Shown here piece by piece: positions 42,806-51,252 of a stretch of 57,255 nucleotides of DNA (position 1 is its first letter; the number at the start of each line of letters is the position of its first letter). A program made the translations under genes and the position numbers. The notes beneath the pieces are model-generated. The model did not search any database, was not told the DNA's origin, and saw nothing but the letters and a program-made list of their open reading frames with translations. The stretch is taken from contig JAFLDV010000029.1 of assembly GCA_017302255.1 (NCBI GenBank), positions 1 through 57,255 on the forward strand. The letters run 5' to 3'. This DNA is from Gammaproteobacteria bacterium. GTDB taxonomy: Bacteria > Pseudomonadota > Gammaproteobacteria > Enterobacterales > Alteromonadaceae.

Positions 42806-44860
42806 GTGATTTCTGGAATAGATTTTGGCAGCATTGGATTTTATTTATCGGCTCTCGGCTACTTAGCATTCTGGGGTTTACTACTTACCGTACGAACTAG
42901 CAGTGTGCAAAAGCATATGCTTAGCATACTCATCATATTCAATGTGTTATGGTCACTGGTTCATGCCGATCCAAGCAATATCCCGATTATCAGTGCAAGC
43001 TCATTTGCAGTTGAGACTATCCAAAAAATCATCATGCTGCTGTTTTTGTTTGCGGCTTATGGCGATAGCACCTTAACAATAAGGCAGTTTTGCACTAATC
43101 CAAAAGTCGGTATTACCTTAAGTACGGTTGTGGTCTGGCTCGCAGTTTCGTTATTCACGAACTTGGACGTGCAAGTGCGGGTGATCGGAACTTTGTTGTT
43201 AGTGATCGTACTGCTTGCAATGATCGAGGGGATTTATCGAAAGTCAGCACAACAACGCTGGGCTTTTAAGCCCTTGATAGTAGCCTTCGGTGTTTGCTTA
43301 CTGATTGACTTTTATTTGCTAGCAGAAGCAGCATTATTAGGTTCTATTCACCACCTCACATGGCAAGCTCGTGGTTATGTGCATCTGGCACTACTGCCAT
43401 TTTTAGTTATTGCCACCAAGCGAATCAAATCTTGGAGTATCAATGTCTTTGTCTCAAGGGACATTGTGCTACAAAGTTCGTTAGTGATGGCCGCTGGGTT
43501 CTATTTATGTACCCTTTCGCTTGCCGGTTACTACGTTTCATACATCGGTGGCAGCTGGACCTCCGTGATGCAAATCATGTTGGTAACCCTCGGTATCAGC
43601 ATATTTAGCGTGTTTTTCTTTTCTGAAGCAATCCGCCGTAAGAGCAGAGTTTTCATCGAAAAGCACTTCTTCGCAAATACCTTTGATTACCGCAAAAAAT
43701 GGGTAGAGCTAACCGCAGAGTTAAAAACCATTGAAATTGCCGACCAGAATGCGCCCGAGGTATGTTTACGAGCTTGGTGCAAAGCCATCGGCTATCAAGA
43801 TGGCGCTCTAATCAAGACGCAAGGCGAGTTTTTTAAAGTACTAGCGCACACTCAGTCATTTAACTACGACAATCAAATCAATGAAGTGCTGAAGTCATAT
43901 CAAACCTATTTTGCCAATAAAACCTGGTTAATTGATTTTGCAAACAGCAAAGATAAAGACGTCAATTTGCTGTTGCCAAAAATTAATCCGGAAAAACTAG
44001 GGTTTCAATTACTTATTCCGATCCTAAGCAAAGGCCAGCATTGGGGCTTTTGTTTACTTAAACCGAAAGCTAATGAGCAACTTGCATTAAATTGGGAACT
44101 CCGTGACTACCTAATTGCAGTGACAGAGCAAATTTCTAGCTATCTGTTTATGAGTGAAGCGAGTAAAACACTTTCAGAAAATGCGCAATTTATGGCTTTC
44201 AGCCGGATGTCCGCATTTGTTGTCCACGACCTAAAAAACGTGAAAGCGCAGATCGACATGTTGCTGAAGAACGCACAGAAACATCGACATAATCCAGAAT
44301 TTATTGATGATGCCTTTGCCACAGTTGCCGCGATGCAAACTCGTCTTGGCAATATGCTCGGTCAGCTTACCAATAAACAAAGCAATCAAGAGCAAACCAA
44401 ACGAATTAGGGTCGGCGAGTTACTGACGCAAATCATCCAAGAGCGCTGCCAGTCGCTTCTACCTTTGCCAGGGCTGCAGATCCTGCATGATGGGCAATTA
44501 CACATCGACGTTGAACGTTTTGGTAATGTGGTCTTTCACTTAATTGATAATGCGCAACAGGCGACAGCAGATGACGGATCTGTGCAAGTTATCGTAGATC
44601 AGATTGAAAACTTGATGATTATCAAAATAGTCGACTCCGGCTGCGGTATGTCGGCTGAATTCATTAGGGATCGTTTATTTAAACCCTTTGATACGACAAA
44701 GGGTAACGCCGGAATGGGTATCGGCGCTTTTGACGCGCAAACATTTGTCCAATCGATGCACGGGCACTTAAGTGTCGACAGTACCGAGGGCTTAGGGACT
44801 ACCTTTACCATTCAGCTTCCGATAAACTATAACCAGACTAATACACGGAATGTAGTATGA
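42806..44860 (+). CDS. prsK: PEP-CTERM system sensor histidine kinase PrsK
   Basis: Membrane sensor kinase of 684 residues. Residues 1-275 contain eight to ten hydrophobic helices. A GAF-like region (about 295-450) follows. The kinase core has the phospho-accepting His474 in FVVHDLKN, an N-box in FHLIDNAQQATAD (about 577-589), G1 VDSGCGM and G2 GNAGMGIGAF (about 633-642). This domain order is that of PrsK (TIGR02916). It starts with GTG at 42806, four bases after the protease stop, and overlaps prsR by 4 bp (ATGA). The signal sensed is not known. The partner PrsR should activate sigma-54 promoters such as the one at 33184. Confidence 0.93.
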   Translation: MISGIDFGSIGFYLSALGYLAFWGLLLTVRTSSVQKHMLSILIIFNVLWSLVHADPSNIPIISASSFAVETIQKIIMLLFLFAAYGDSTLTIRQFCTNPKVGITLSTVVVWLAVSLFTNLDVQVRVIGTLLLVIVLLAMIEGIYRKSAQQRWAFKPLIVAFGVCLLIDFYLLAEAALLGSIHHLTWQARGYVHLALLPFLVIATKRIKSWSINVFVSRDIVLQSSLVMAAGFYLCTLSLAGYYVSYIGGSWTSVMQIMLVTLGISIFSVFFFSEAIRRKSRVFIEKHFFANTFDYRKKWVELTAELKTIEIADQNAPEVCLRAWCKAIGYQDGALIKTQGEFFKVLAHTQSFNYDNQINEVLKSYQTYFANKTWLIDFANSKDKDVNLLLPKINPEKLGFQLLIPILSKGQHWGFCLLKPKANEQLALNWELRDYLIAVTEQISSYLFMSEASKTLSENAQFMAFSRMSAFVVHDLKNVKAQIDMLLKNAQKHRHNPEFIDDAFATVAAMQTRLGNMLGQLTNKQSNQEQTKRIRVGELLTQIIQERCQSLLPLPGLQILHDGQLHIDVERFGNVVFHLIDNAQQATADDGSVQVIVDQIENLMIIKIVDSGCGMSAEFIRDRLFKPFDTTKGNAGMGIGAFDAQTFVQSMHGHLSVDSTEGLGTTFTIQLPINYNQTNTRNVV

Positions 44861-46251
44861 AAACACTGTTAGCAATTGACGACGACGTCGGGATCCAAAA
44901 ACAGCTCAAATGGAGTTTGACTGATTACGAATTGGTGGTAGCAGACGACCGCAGTAGCGCTATGCAACAAATGCGTCGCTACGAGCCTATGGTCGTAACA
45001 CTCGATCTTGGGCTGCCGCCGGACCCTACAAACGCTTCTGAAGGCCTTGCCTGCTTAGCTGAAATTCTGCAACACAAACCAGACTGCAAAGTAATAGTTA
45101 TTACTGGCAACACTGATACGGAACACGCATTAAAGGCAATCGGACTTGGTGCTTACGATTATTATCAAAAGCCAATTGATGTTGATGTACTGAATGTGAT
45201 CGTCGAAAGAGCGTTCAAGCTTGCTGAACTGGAAGCGGAAAATCGTGCACTAAAGCAATCAAACGTGAAACAACAAGACATTATCGGCAATAGCGAGGCG
45301 ATCCTCAAGGCGTGCCGTATGGTCGAGAAAATTGCACCAACTGAAATCACAACCCTTTTACTTGGGGAAAGCGGCACTGGTAAAGAAGTTTTCGCTCGCG
45401 CCATTCACAAGCAAAGTCCAAGATCAACCAAACCTTTTGTGGCTATCAACTGCGCTTCTATCCCAGATAATTTGCTCGAAAGTGAATTATTTGGCTACGA
45501 AAAAGGCGCTTTTACCGGTGCCAACAAAACCACGCTCGGTAAAGTCGAAACCGCAAATGGCGGAACTTTGATGCTCGACGAAATTGGCGATATGCCGCTT
45601 TCGCTGCAGGCCAAAATGCTGCGTTTTTTACAAGAGCGTGTCATAGAACGGATTGGCGGTCGAAGTGAGATTGAAGTAGATGTGAGGGTTATTTGCGCTA
45701 CTCATCGCAATCTTGCTGAAATGGTCGCTGATGGTAGTTTTCGCGAAGATTTATTCTATCGGGTGAGTGAGATTACCTTAAATATTCCACCATTACGTAA
45801 TCGCGGCCAAGATATTATCTTGTTGGCAAAAGCGTTGCTTCATAAGTTTAATGGCGAGTTTAATACAAGCATTCAAGGTTTTACTGAAGACGCTATTGCC
45901 GCGATGCTTGGACATCGTTGGCCCGGTAACATTCGCGAGATGCAAAATAAGTTAAAATCTGCGGTTATCATGGCCGATAACAAGTTTATCACCGCTGAAG
46001 ACCTAAATCTGTCTACCAGTAATAGCCCGATAGCCTTGTTGACCCTACGTAAAGTTCGAGAACAAGCAGAAACACAAGCTATCCGACAAGCTTACAACCT
46101 TTCAAACGGCAACTTATCTAAAACTTCTGACTTATTAGGTGTCACCCGCCCTACTTTGTATTCGCTAATCGATAAATACAAAATGGTGGACCTACGGCCC
46201 ACTGATGCAGATGCATTAGTAACGACACAAGAGTCGACTTCTGACGAATAA
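44857..46251 (+). CDS. prsR: PEP-CTERM system sigma-54 response regulator PrsR
   Basis: NtrC-type enhancer-binding protein of 464 residues. The receiver domain has acidic pocket IDDD (7-10), phospho-acceptor Asp50 in VVTLDLGLPP and Lys in YYQKP. The AAA+ domain has Walker A GESGTGKE (170-177), the sigma-54 contacting GAFTGA (217-222), Walker B GGTLMLDEIGD (235-245) and the arginine-finger region FREDLFYRV. A Fis-type helix-turn-helix lies near the C-terminus (GNLSKTSDLLGVTRPTLYSLI). With all three domains intact it should be active. It is encoded with PrsK and followed by a strong terminator. The most likely target in this window is the PEP-CTERM gene promoter. Confidence 0.95.
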   Translation: MKTLLAIDDDVGIQKQLKWSLTDYELVVADDRSSAMQQMRRYEPMVVTLDLGLPPDPTNASEGLACLAEILQHKPDCKVIVITGNTDTEHALKAIGLGAYDYYQKPIDVDVLNVIVERAFKLAELEAENRALKQSNVKQQDIIGNSEAILKACRMVEKIAPTEITTLLLGESGTGKEVFARAIHKQSPRSTKPFVAINCASIPDNLLESELFGYEKGAFTGANKTTLGKVETANGGTLMLDEIGDMPLSLQAKMLRFLQERVIERIGGRSEIEVDVRVICATHRNLAEMVADGSFREDLFYRVSEITLNIPPLRNRGQDIILLAKALLHKFNGEFNTSIQGFTEDAIAAMLGHRWPGNIREMQNKLKSAVIMADNKFITAEDLNLSTSNSPIALLTLRKVREQAETQAIRQAYNLSNGNLSKTSDLLGVTRPTLYSLIDKYKMVDLRPTDADALVTTQESTSDE

Positions 46252-46267
46252 ACCTAATGGTTTATTT

Positions 46268-46297
46268 AAAAAGCTGCACCACCGTGCAGCTTTTTTA
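46268..46297 (+). terminator. Rho-independent terminator after prsR
   Basis: A 12-bp stem, AAAAAGCTGCAC pairing with GTGCAGCTTTTT, with a CACC loop and a T-run starts 17 bases after the prsR stop. It ends the protease-prsK-prsR operon and, given its A-run, may also stop leftward transcription. Confidence 0.93.
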
Positions 46298-46306
46298 TTA
46301 CTAATT

Positions 46307-46334
46307 TACCGTCAATCAACTACCGTCAATCAAG
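46307..46334 (+). repeat. 14-bp tandem duplication
   Basis: TACCGTCAATCAAC is followed directly by TACCGTCAATCAAG: two adjacent copies with one mismatch. It lies between the prsR terminator and the insertion sequence. No function is apparent. Confidence 0.8.
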
Positions 46335-46399
46335 CTGTGGCATTTACCTATTACGATATCTCAACGGCTGTTGAAAGACCGTTGTGAAGACGTAAAAAA

Positions 46400-46418
46400 C
46401 CACCTCCATAGGAGGTGG
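46400..46418 (+). repeat. IS end hairpin (tnpA 3' side)
   Basis: Perfect 8-bp palindrome CCACCTCC/GGAGGTGG with an ATA loop, identical to the copy at the other end of the element. It is the likely transposase recognition hairpin. Confidence 0.85.
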
Positions 46419-46429
46419 CTTTGTAAAAG

Positions 46430-46446
46430 GCCCCCTAGAAGGGGGC
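46430..46446 (-). terminator. GC-rich hairpin after tnpA
   Basis: GCCCCCT/AGGGGGC with an AGA loop lies just after the tnpA stop on the leftward strand, followed in that direction by CCTTTTAC. It may be a weak terminator that limits transposase mRNA or read-through. Confidence 0.5.
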
Positions 46447-46450
46447 TAGT

Positions 46451-46900
46451 TTAGCGTGACTCCATATCTAACATCATTTGCCGCTCTTCGTCTTCACGAG
46501 CGACTTTGTCTTGATGCCTGACGTATCGTCTGATTATCTCTTCGTTCGCTCCTACGGAATCCACAAAATACCCACGTTGCCAAAAGTGGTTACCCCACAG
46601 CTTTTTCTTTCTCAAGTGCGGAAACTTGTTGAACAGCCTTATCGCCGTTCTACCCTTGAGTACCCCCATTAGCTCGGACACGCTTACATTTGGTGGCGTT
46701 CTAACAACCAAATGCACATGGTCTATCTGCACATTCAGTTCTACTACCTTGCATTTCTTCATCGAACAATACACATAAATGCTCCGATATAGCTCTTTTC
46801 CTAAATTTCCAGTCAGGATTTTGAATCTATACTTTGGCGTCCAAACGATGTGATACTGACAACGATAGAATACGTGTGATGCGGATTCATATCTGCTCAT
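46451..46900 (-). CDS. tnpA: IS200/IS605 family transposase TnpA
   Basis: A 149-residue Y1 HUH transposase. The two metal-binding histidines are His61 and His63 in IDHVHLVV, and the probable catalytic tyrosine is Tyr126 in IIRRYVRHQ, with Gln130 four residues on as the third metal ligand. CQYHIVWTPKYRFKIL at the N-terminus and LWGNHFWQRGYFVDSVG are typical of the family. The length is full and no frameshift is seen, so the enzyme looks active. It binds the subterminal hairpins of the element and cuts single-stranded DNA at replication forks. Confidence 0.95.
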   Translation of the reverse strand: MSRYESASHVFYRCQYHIVWTPKYRFKILTGNLGKELYRSIYVYCSMKKCKVVELNVQIDHVHLVVRTPPNVSVSELMGVLKGRTAIRLFNKFPHLRKKKLWGNHFWQRGYFVDSVGANEEIIRRYVRHQDKVAREDEERQMMLDMESR

Positions 46901-46985
46901 GCTATTTACTTCCTCATTTGCTGGTTACAAACGAGTCCAAGTATCTAGCATGAGCTTTCTTCAGGCATAGCCCCAGAGCCGATCA

Positions 46986-47004
46986 CCACCTCCATAGGAG
47001 GTGG
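46986..47004 (+). repeat. IS end hairpin (tnpA 5' side)
   Basis: Second copy of the 19-base palindrome CCACCTCC-ATA-GGAGGTGG, 86 bases upstream of the tnpA start. It is identical to the copy at 46400. Confidence 0.85.
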
Positions 47005-47018
47005 TTTTAAATTGACAA

Positions 47019-47046
47019 TAAAAAAACCCGCCGAAGCGGGTTTTTT
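47019..47046 (-). terminator. Rho-independent terminator of the TonB operon
   Basis: Read leftward, CCCGC-TTCG-GCGGG is followed by seven T residues and starts about 20 bases after the TPR gene stop. The UUCG loop makes it very stable. It is flanked by an A-run on the other side and so may be bidirectional. Confidence 0.92.
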
Positions 47047-47061
47047 ATTTAAGTTACTTAA

Positions 47062-48318
47062 TTAAAGCTTGATGCCTTTTTTCTCAGCACGTTCTTTAAC
47101 ATAAGAACCCCAGTTTGCCGCCATCTTTTCTTGGCCGTTTTGACGAGCCAGCTCAACATGACGATAGGCTTCTTTCATTTTGCCCTGGAAGAAATAAGCG
47201 CTAATCAAGTCAACATGGACTTTGCCCTTATCCTTTACACCCAGTTCTAATGCTTTTTGCAACGCAGTAACCGCTTCTGCATTTTTATTAGCCATTAAAT
47301 ACGCATTACCTTGACGACGATAAATATCGCCTTCGCTAGATAATTGTGCGGCTTGACCAAAAAATGCAGCTGCTTTTTCAAACTCACGAGCTGAGTTATA
47401 AGAACTTGCGATACTCATCAGAATCGCGCGGTCCTTTTTAACTAAACCAGACTTCATGTGCTTTTCTAAAGTCGCAGCAGCCTTATACGGAACGTTATTG
47501 TTATTGTACAGATTAGCTAACAACTTGATTTCGTTTTCTGTGGTTAAATAACCTTGTTTATAGGCCATATCAATAACAGCTAACGCTTTCGGAAATTGTT
47601 CATCTGCACTGTAGAAGTTACCTAATTGAACCCAAAAAGATTTCTCTTTAGGGAAAATAACCACGGCTTCTTCTAGAACTTCAATAACTTTCTTCGTCTG
47701 CTTCAGCTCATAATACGATGCATACTTCATGATGTAAGGTTCCTTTTTAGGTTCCTTGAAGTGAGCAATCGCACGATCTGCTGGTGCAATAACTTTGTTG
47801 AACTGTTTCATTTCATAGAAACAGTTAGCAATACGCATCTCAACGTTTGGATCTAACTCGCCGGTGAAATCAAGCCACTTGTTATAGTAGCCGATTGCAT
47901 CCTGATACTTCTTAGCCATGATGCTTAGATCAGCAAGGTTGCGAAGCGCAGCAGCTTGGTCAGTGAAACTTAAAATATCTGGCTTAATTGCTTCCTTCAG
48001 ATATTTAATAGCTTTCTCTGGGTTTTTCTCAACATACAAAGAACCCAAAAACCGAGCTAGGTAAGCTTTGTCAAACGCATTAGTCGGTTCTAACGGTTCC
48101 AAAATTGCGATCGCTTCAGCAATTTGCTGCTGGCCGTATAAATCATAAGCCTTGCCGATTGCTTTACCGACTTTTTCACCAACAGCTTGAGATTTACGGG
48201 CTTTACGTTCAGCAATTTTTGCTGCGTCAGGCGCCGCAAAGGCAGTGCTAACCGGTAATGAAACTACGCCGATTGCAGCACAAATCATCAATGCAGATGC
48301 AAGTTTGTTAAATGTCAT
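47062..48318 (-). CDS. TPR-repeat protein of the TonB2-type operon
   Basis: A 418-residue periplasmic protein with a signal peptide (MTFNKLASALMICAAIGVVSLPVSTAFA) followed by tetratricopeptide-like repeats across its length, e.g. AIAILEPLEPTNAFDKAYLARFLGSLY and AVTALQKALELGVKDKGKVHVDLISAYFFQGKMKEAYRHVELA. It is the last gene of the leftward operon, 2 bp after tonB, and is followed by a strong terminator. A TPR protein in this position is typical of TonB2-type systems of Vibrio, Shewanella and relatives, where it is thought to support complex assembly or coupling to the outer-membrane receptor. Its detailed role is not established. Confidence 0.85.
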   Translation of the reverse strand: MTFNKLASALMICAAIGVVSLPVSTAFAAPDAAKIAERKARKSQAVGEKVGKAIGKAYDLYGQQQIAEAIAILEPLEPTNAFDKAYLARFLGSLYVEKNPEKAIKYLKEAIKPDILSFTDQAAALRNLADLSIMAKKYQDAIGYYNKWLDFTGELDPNVEMRIANCFYEMKQFNKVIAPADRAIAHFKEPKKEPYIMKYASYYELKQTKKVIEVLEEAVVIFPKEKSFWVQLGNFYSADEQFPKALAVIDMAYKQGYLTTENEIKLLANLYNNNNVPYKAAATLEKHMKSGLVKKDRAILMSIASSYNSAREFEKAAAFFGQAAQLSSEGDIYRRQGNAYLMANKNAEAVTALQKALELGVKDKGKVHVDLISAYFFQGKMKEAYRHVELARQNGQEKMAANWGSYVKERAEKKGIKL

Positions 48319-48320
48319 CC

Positions 48321-48941
48321 TTAACCTCCGCTCTGATCTAAGTTGAAATCAAGCTGTACCATGATGCCTGTTTGCTTCAAAGCCTTGCCGTTTTCGATTT
48401 TTGGCGAGTATTTCCAGCGCTTAAGAGCGCGGATAGCTTCTTTATCAAATACACGTTTTGGTAACGCATCAACGACTTCAACCTCGTCAACACTACCATC
48501 AGGCATAATCGAAAAGCGCATTTTTACCCAACCATTGATGCCATCACGGGCAGCTTGAACCGGATATTTCGGCTCAATACGCACGATTGGTGTTGCATCG
48601 CCGTCGCGCATCATCGCCCCAGAAGGATCACCTAAACCGGCCGAAGCACCACCAACATCAACCGTTGGGGGCTGGAATCCGATTCCACCAGCATCATTTG
48701 CTGTCGATTCAGAAATCATCTGCTGCTTTGGCGGCTCTGGTGGCGGCGGTGGCGGCGGTGGCGGAACCCGAACACGCGTCTGAGCTTTAGACTCAGGTGG
48801 TGTCGAGTTAATTTCAATAACGATATTTTCCCGTTTAGCATTGGTGAAGTTATCATCCCCACCTACCAGGAATGCCATCAACACATACAGGAAAAACGTT
48901 ATTACCGCACCAGCTAATAGTGAAAGTAATAACCTTACCAT
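48321..48941 (-). CDS. tonB: Energy transducer TonB
   Basis: A 206-residue TonB-family protein. An N-terminal membrane anchor (LLLSLLAGAVITFFLYVLMAFLV) is followed by a short proline-rich spacer (VPPPPPPPPPEPPKQQM) and a C-terminal TonB domain. That domain has VRIEPKYPVQAARDGINGWVKMRFSIMPDGSVDEVEVVDA and FDKEAIRALKRWKYSPK. The short spacer is like TonB2 rather than TonB1 of enteric bacteria. It transmits proton-motive force from ExbB/ExbD to outer-membrane receptors; the substrate is probably iron chelates or other large nutrients. It lies one base after the exbD stop. Confidence 0.93.
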   Translation of the reverse strand: MVRLLLSLLAGAVITFFLYVLMAFLVGGDDNFTNAKRENIVIEINSTPPESKAQTRVRVPPPPPPPPPEPPKQQMISESTANDAGGIGFQPPTVDVGGASAGLGDPSGAMMRDGDATPIVRIEPKYPVQAARDGINGWVKMRFSIMPDGSVDEVEVVDALPKRVFDKEAIRALKRWKYSPKIENGKALKQTGIMVQLDFNLDQSGG

Positions 48942-48942
48942 A

Positions 48943-49344
48943 TTACTTAGTCTCCGCTGCGATCGAAATCTTATCGATGCCCGCCAGTTTGATTTGGTCC
49001 ATGACCGAAACCACTACACCGTGCTTCGCTTCTTTATCAGCTTGCACGATTACAGTGTCAGTTGGCGATTCAGCTAACAATTTTTCAATTGTTGCACCCA
49101 CACGCTCAACATCAACTGCGCGTTTGTCTAACCAAATTTCACCATTTGCGCGGATGGCAACGAAAATTGTCGCTTTCGCTTCAGCTTTCGTGTTGTTTGC
49201 CTTTGGCTTTTGTACGGTGATACCGGCTTCTTTCACAAACGATGTTGTTACAATGAAGAAGATCAGCATGATGAATACAACGTCCAACATTGGCGTTAAG
49301 TCAATCGCTGCTTCTTCGGCTTCACGTCTAGTTTTACGTGCCAT
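48943..49344 (-). CDS. exbD: Biopolymer transport protein ExbD
   Basis: A 133-residue inner-membrane protein with a cytoplasmic N-terminus (MARKTRREAEEAAI), one membrane helix starting DLTPMLDVVFIMLIFFIV and a periplasmic domain. Asp21 in MLDVVF is the proton-pathway aspartate conserved in ExbD/TolR/MotB. The periplasmic part has GEIWLDKRAVDVERV and VIVQADKEAKHGVVVSVMDQIKLAG. Length and motifs are normal. It lies 13 bp after exbB in the operon. Confidence 0.95.
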   Translation of the reverse strand: MARKTRREAEEAAIDLTPMLDVVFIMLIFFIVTTSFVKEAGITVQKPKANNTKAEAKATIFVAIRANGEIWLDKRAVDVERVGATIEKLLAESPTDTVIVQADKEAKHGVVVSVMDQIKLAGIDKISIAAETK

Positions 49345-49357
49345 AAATTACTCTCTA

Positions 49358-49882
49358 TCAATGATGCGGTAAGCTGTCGGCCAATTCATGTACGGCGGCC
49401 TTGACTTTACTTTCCAATTTGGACGAAACGAATACGCCAGATAAACATGCAACCATACCTGCCATTGTAGGAATTGTCGCCATTGAAATACCTGCCGCCA
49501 TCAATCTTGGATTACCTGTTCCTTGCAGTGCCATAATTTCAAACACTGCAATCATCCCAGTAACTGTACCCAACAAACCGATCATCGGACAAACGGCTAC
49601 CAATGTATTGATAACATTCATCCGAGCACTCAGTTTTGTATGGGCTTCAGAAACCCAAGCATCACGAATCTTATGTGCATACCAAGAGGTAGTATCAGTC
49701 CGAGAATGCCAGTCTTTAATGATACGATCACGCAAGACTGGATATTCACGACTAATAAACCAAAAGCGCTCAATGATTAAAACCCACATCGCAAAGAGCA
49801 CAAACGCAACTACGTACAAGACGTTGCCGCCGGTAGCAATAAAATCCCTGACAGATTCCCAAAGCTCTATCAGGTTATGCAT
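49358..49882 (-). CDS. exbB: ExbB/MotA/TolQ family proton channel protein
   Basis: A 174-residue protein with three membrane helices: an N-terminal one (VLYVVAFVLFAMWVLIIERFWF) and a pair of helices in the conserved MotA/TolQ/ExbB domain (VNTLVAVCPMIGLLGTVTGMIAVFEIMA and ISMATIPTMAGMVACLSGVFV). It forms the proton channel with ExbD that powers TonB. The ATG overlaps the TtpC stop by one base. It is shorter than E. coli ExbB, which is normal for TonB2-type systems that carry an additional TolQ-like protein. Confidence 0.93.
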   Translation of the reverse strand: MHNLIELWESVRDFIATGGNVLYVVAFVLFAMWVLIIERFWFISREYPVLRDRIIKDWHSRTDTTSWYAHKIRDAWVSEAHTKLSARMNVINTLVAVCPMIGLLGTVTGMIAVFEIMALQGTGNPRLMAAGISMATIPTMAGMVACLSGVFVSSKLESKVKAAVHELADSLPHH

Positions 49883-51246
49883 TATGCTTTCTCCTTCTCC
49901 GCATGAGCAGCGATGATGCCAGCGCTTTGCTCATCCAGGATGTGCAGAATTGAGTTTGATTTAGATTGCAACAGTGAGTGGATGAACAACAGTGGCAGTG
50001 CACATAATAAGCCTTGAACTGTAGTTACCAACGCCATTGAAATTTGACCAGCCATGATTTTCGGATCGCCAGTACCGTGTAAGGTAATCATTTGGAACGC
50101 ACCGATCATACCGATAACTGTACCTAACAGACCTAATAATGGGCCTACTGCAGCGATCAGTTTCAGGATACCGATACCTTTTTCAATTGACGGAGTTTCA
50201 CGCATGATAGCTTCGTCAAGTTTCAGTTCTAAGTTCTCAACATCAACGTTTTTGTTGTCATGGTAAACTTTCAGGATACGACCCAGTGGGTTGTCAACTG
50301 AAGGGTTTGACAGGTTACGCAATTGCGCGTTGATTTTTGAGCCAGCTGAGCTTAATGCTACGAAACGAACCGCAGCGATCAACAAACCGATTATTAAAAG
50401 AATAGTAATTACATAACCTGGAGTACCACCAGATTTGAATTGCTCTTCTAATGTAGCCTCTTGAGTTTTCAAACGCAGAATGTTACCGCCAGTTGGGTCG
50501 ATATAAACTGGAGATACTGAACCTGCAGAAGCTTTAGTGAACGCAACAGCATCGCTAACGACATGGCTTTCTGGTTGTTTAACCAGAGGTTGCATTTTCT
50601 GCGTTTCTGCATTGAAAACTAGGTAACCATTTTCGTTGATTAAGTTGAATGAACCAACACGAGTTACGTTTGATTGACCTGGGGTACCATCTAAGTTAAC
50701 AAATTCGCTATCGAACTTAGTAACTTTTGCAGATTCAGTCATCTCAGTTTGCAGAGCAATCCATAACTCTTCTAACTCAGTGATGGTTGGCAGTTCTTTA
50801 GCTACTGACAGTTTCTTCAGCAACTCTTCACGGCCTTTAAACTGCGCAGAGATGTTTGACGTTGCGATAGAACCGATAGTTTCAGTTGCAGAACCACGAA
50901 CGATACCAAACATTTCACCTAAAGTACCTTGTGCAGTTTGCAACTCAGCTTCTTTAGCAGCAAGTTTGCCTTCGTTTTCAGCATATTGCTGAGTTAAAGA
51001 CTTACCGCGAGCTTCTTCAGCAGCAAAAGCGGCTTTTGCTTTGTTTAACAATGCTTGTTTATCAGCACGGTCAGACATAAATTCAGCTTCACGAGCAGCA
51101 TCTAATTTTGCATCTGCAACGCGGTCTTTTTTCACTTGTTCTAACAGCTGATCCAGTTTGGCAGTGTCAGCATAGGCGTTTAAGCAAACACCGGCAGACA
51201 TGGTCATCGCAGCTGCAATTACTAAACCTTTAAACACTTTCTTCAT
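49882..51246 (-). CDS. TtpC-like MotA/TolQ/ExbB protein with a long periplasmic extension
   Basis: A 454-residue protein. A signal peptide (MKKVFKGLVIAAAMTMSAGVCLNAYA) is followed by a coiled-coil region (about 28-110) and a periplasmic segment to about 270. Next come a membrane helix (GYVITILLIIGLLIAAVRFVAL) and a C-terminal MotA/TolQ/ExbB domain with GILKLIAAVGPLLGLLGTVIGMIGAF and ISMALVTTVQGLLCALPLLFIHSLL. This matches TtpC, which in Vibrio TonB2 systems is essential alongside ExbB2 and ExbD2. It follows the DUF3450 gene by 6 bp and overlaps exbB by one base. I give no symbol because identity with Vibrio ttpC rests only on domain layout and operon position. Confidence 0.88.
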   Translation of the reverse strand: MKKVFKGLVIAAAMTMSAGVCLNAYADTAKLDQLLEQVKKDRVADAKLDAAREAEFMSDRADKQALLNKAKAAFAAEEARGKSLTQQYAENEGKLAAKEAELQTAQGTLGEMFGIVRGSATETIGSIATSNISAQFKGREELLKKLSVAKELPTITELEELWIALQTEMTESAKVTKFDSEFVNLDGTPGQSNVTRVGSFNLINENGYLVFNAETQKMQPLVKQPESHVVSDAVAFTKASAGSVSPVYIDPTGGNILRLKTQEATLEEQFKSGGTPGYVITILLIIGLLIAAVRFVALSSAGSKINAQLRNLSNPSVDNPLGRILKVYHDNKNVDVENLELKLDEAIMRETPSIEKGIGILKLIAAVGPLLGLLGTVIGMIGAFQMITLHGTGDPKIMAGQISMALVTTVQGLLCALPLLFIHSLLQSKSNSILHILDEQSAGIIAAHAEKEKA

Positions 51247-51252
51247 TTAATA

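Larger units (their letters stand above)
46390..47012 (-). mobile_element. IS200/IS605-family insertion sequence (tnpA only)
   Basis: A single-gene element of about 0.62 kb with an intact HUH transposase and the same 19-base palindrome (CCACCTCC-ATA-GGAGGTGG) near both ends, at 46400-46418 and 46986-47004. Such hairpins are recognised by the transposase in this family, which moves as single-stranded DNA and makes no target duplication or terminal inverted repeats. No tnpB is present. The exact ends cannot be set by eye; the limits given are a few bases outside the hairpins. It sits between two terminators, so the insertion disrupted no gene. Confidence 0.82.

Noticed and set aside
46390-47012. 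CRISPR-like repeat pair from the two identical 19-base palindromes
   Set aside because: There are only two copies, separated by about 570 bp containing a transposase gene, which fits insertion-sequence ends.
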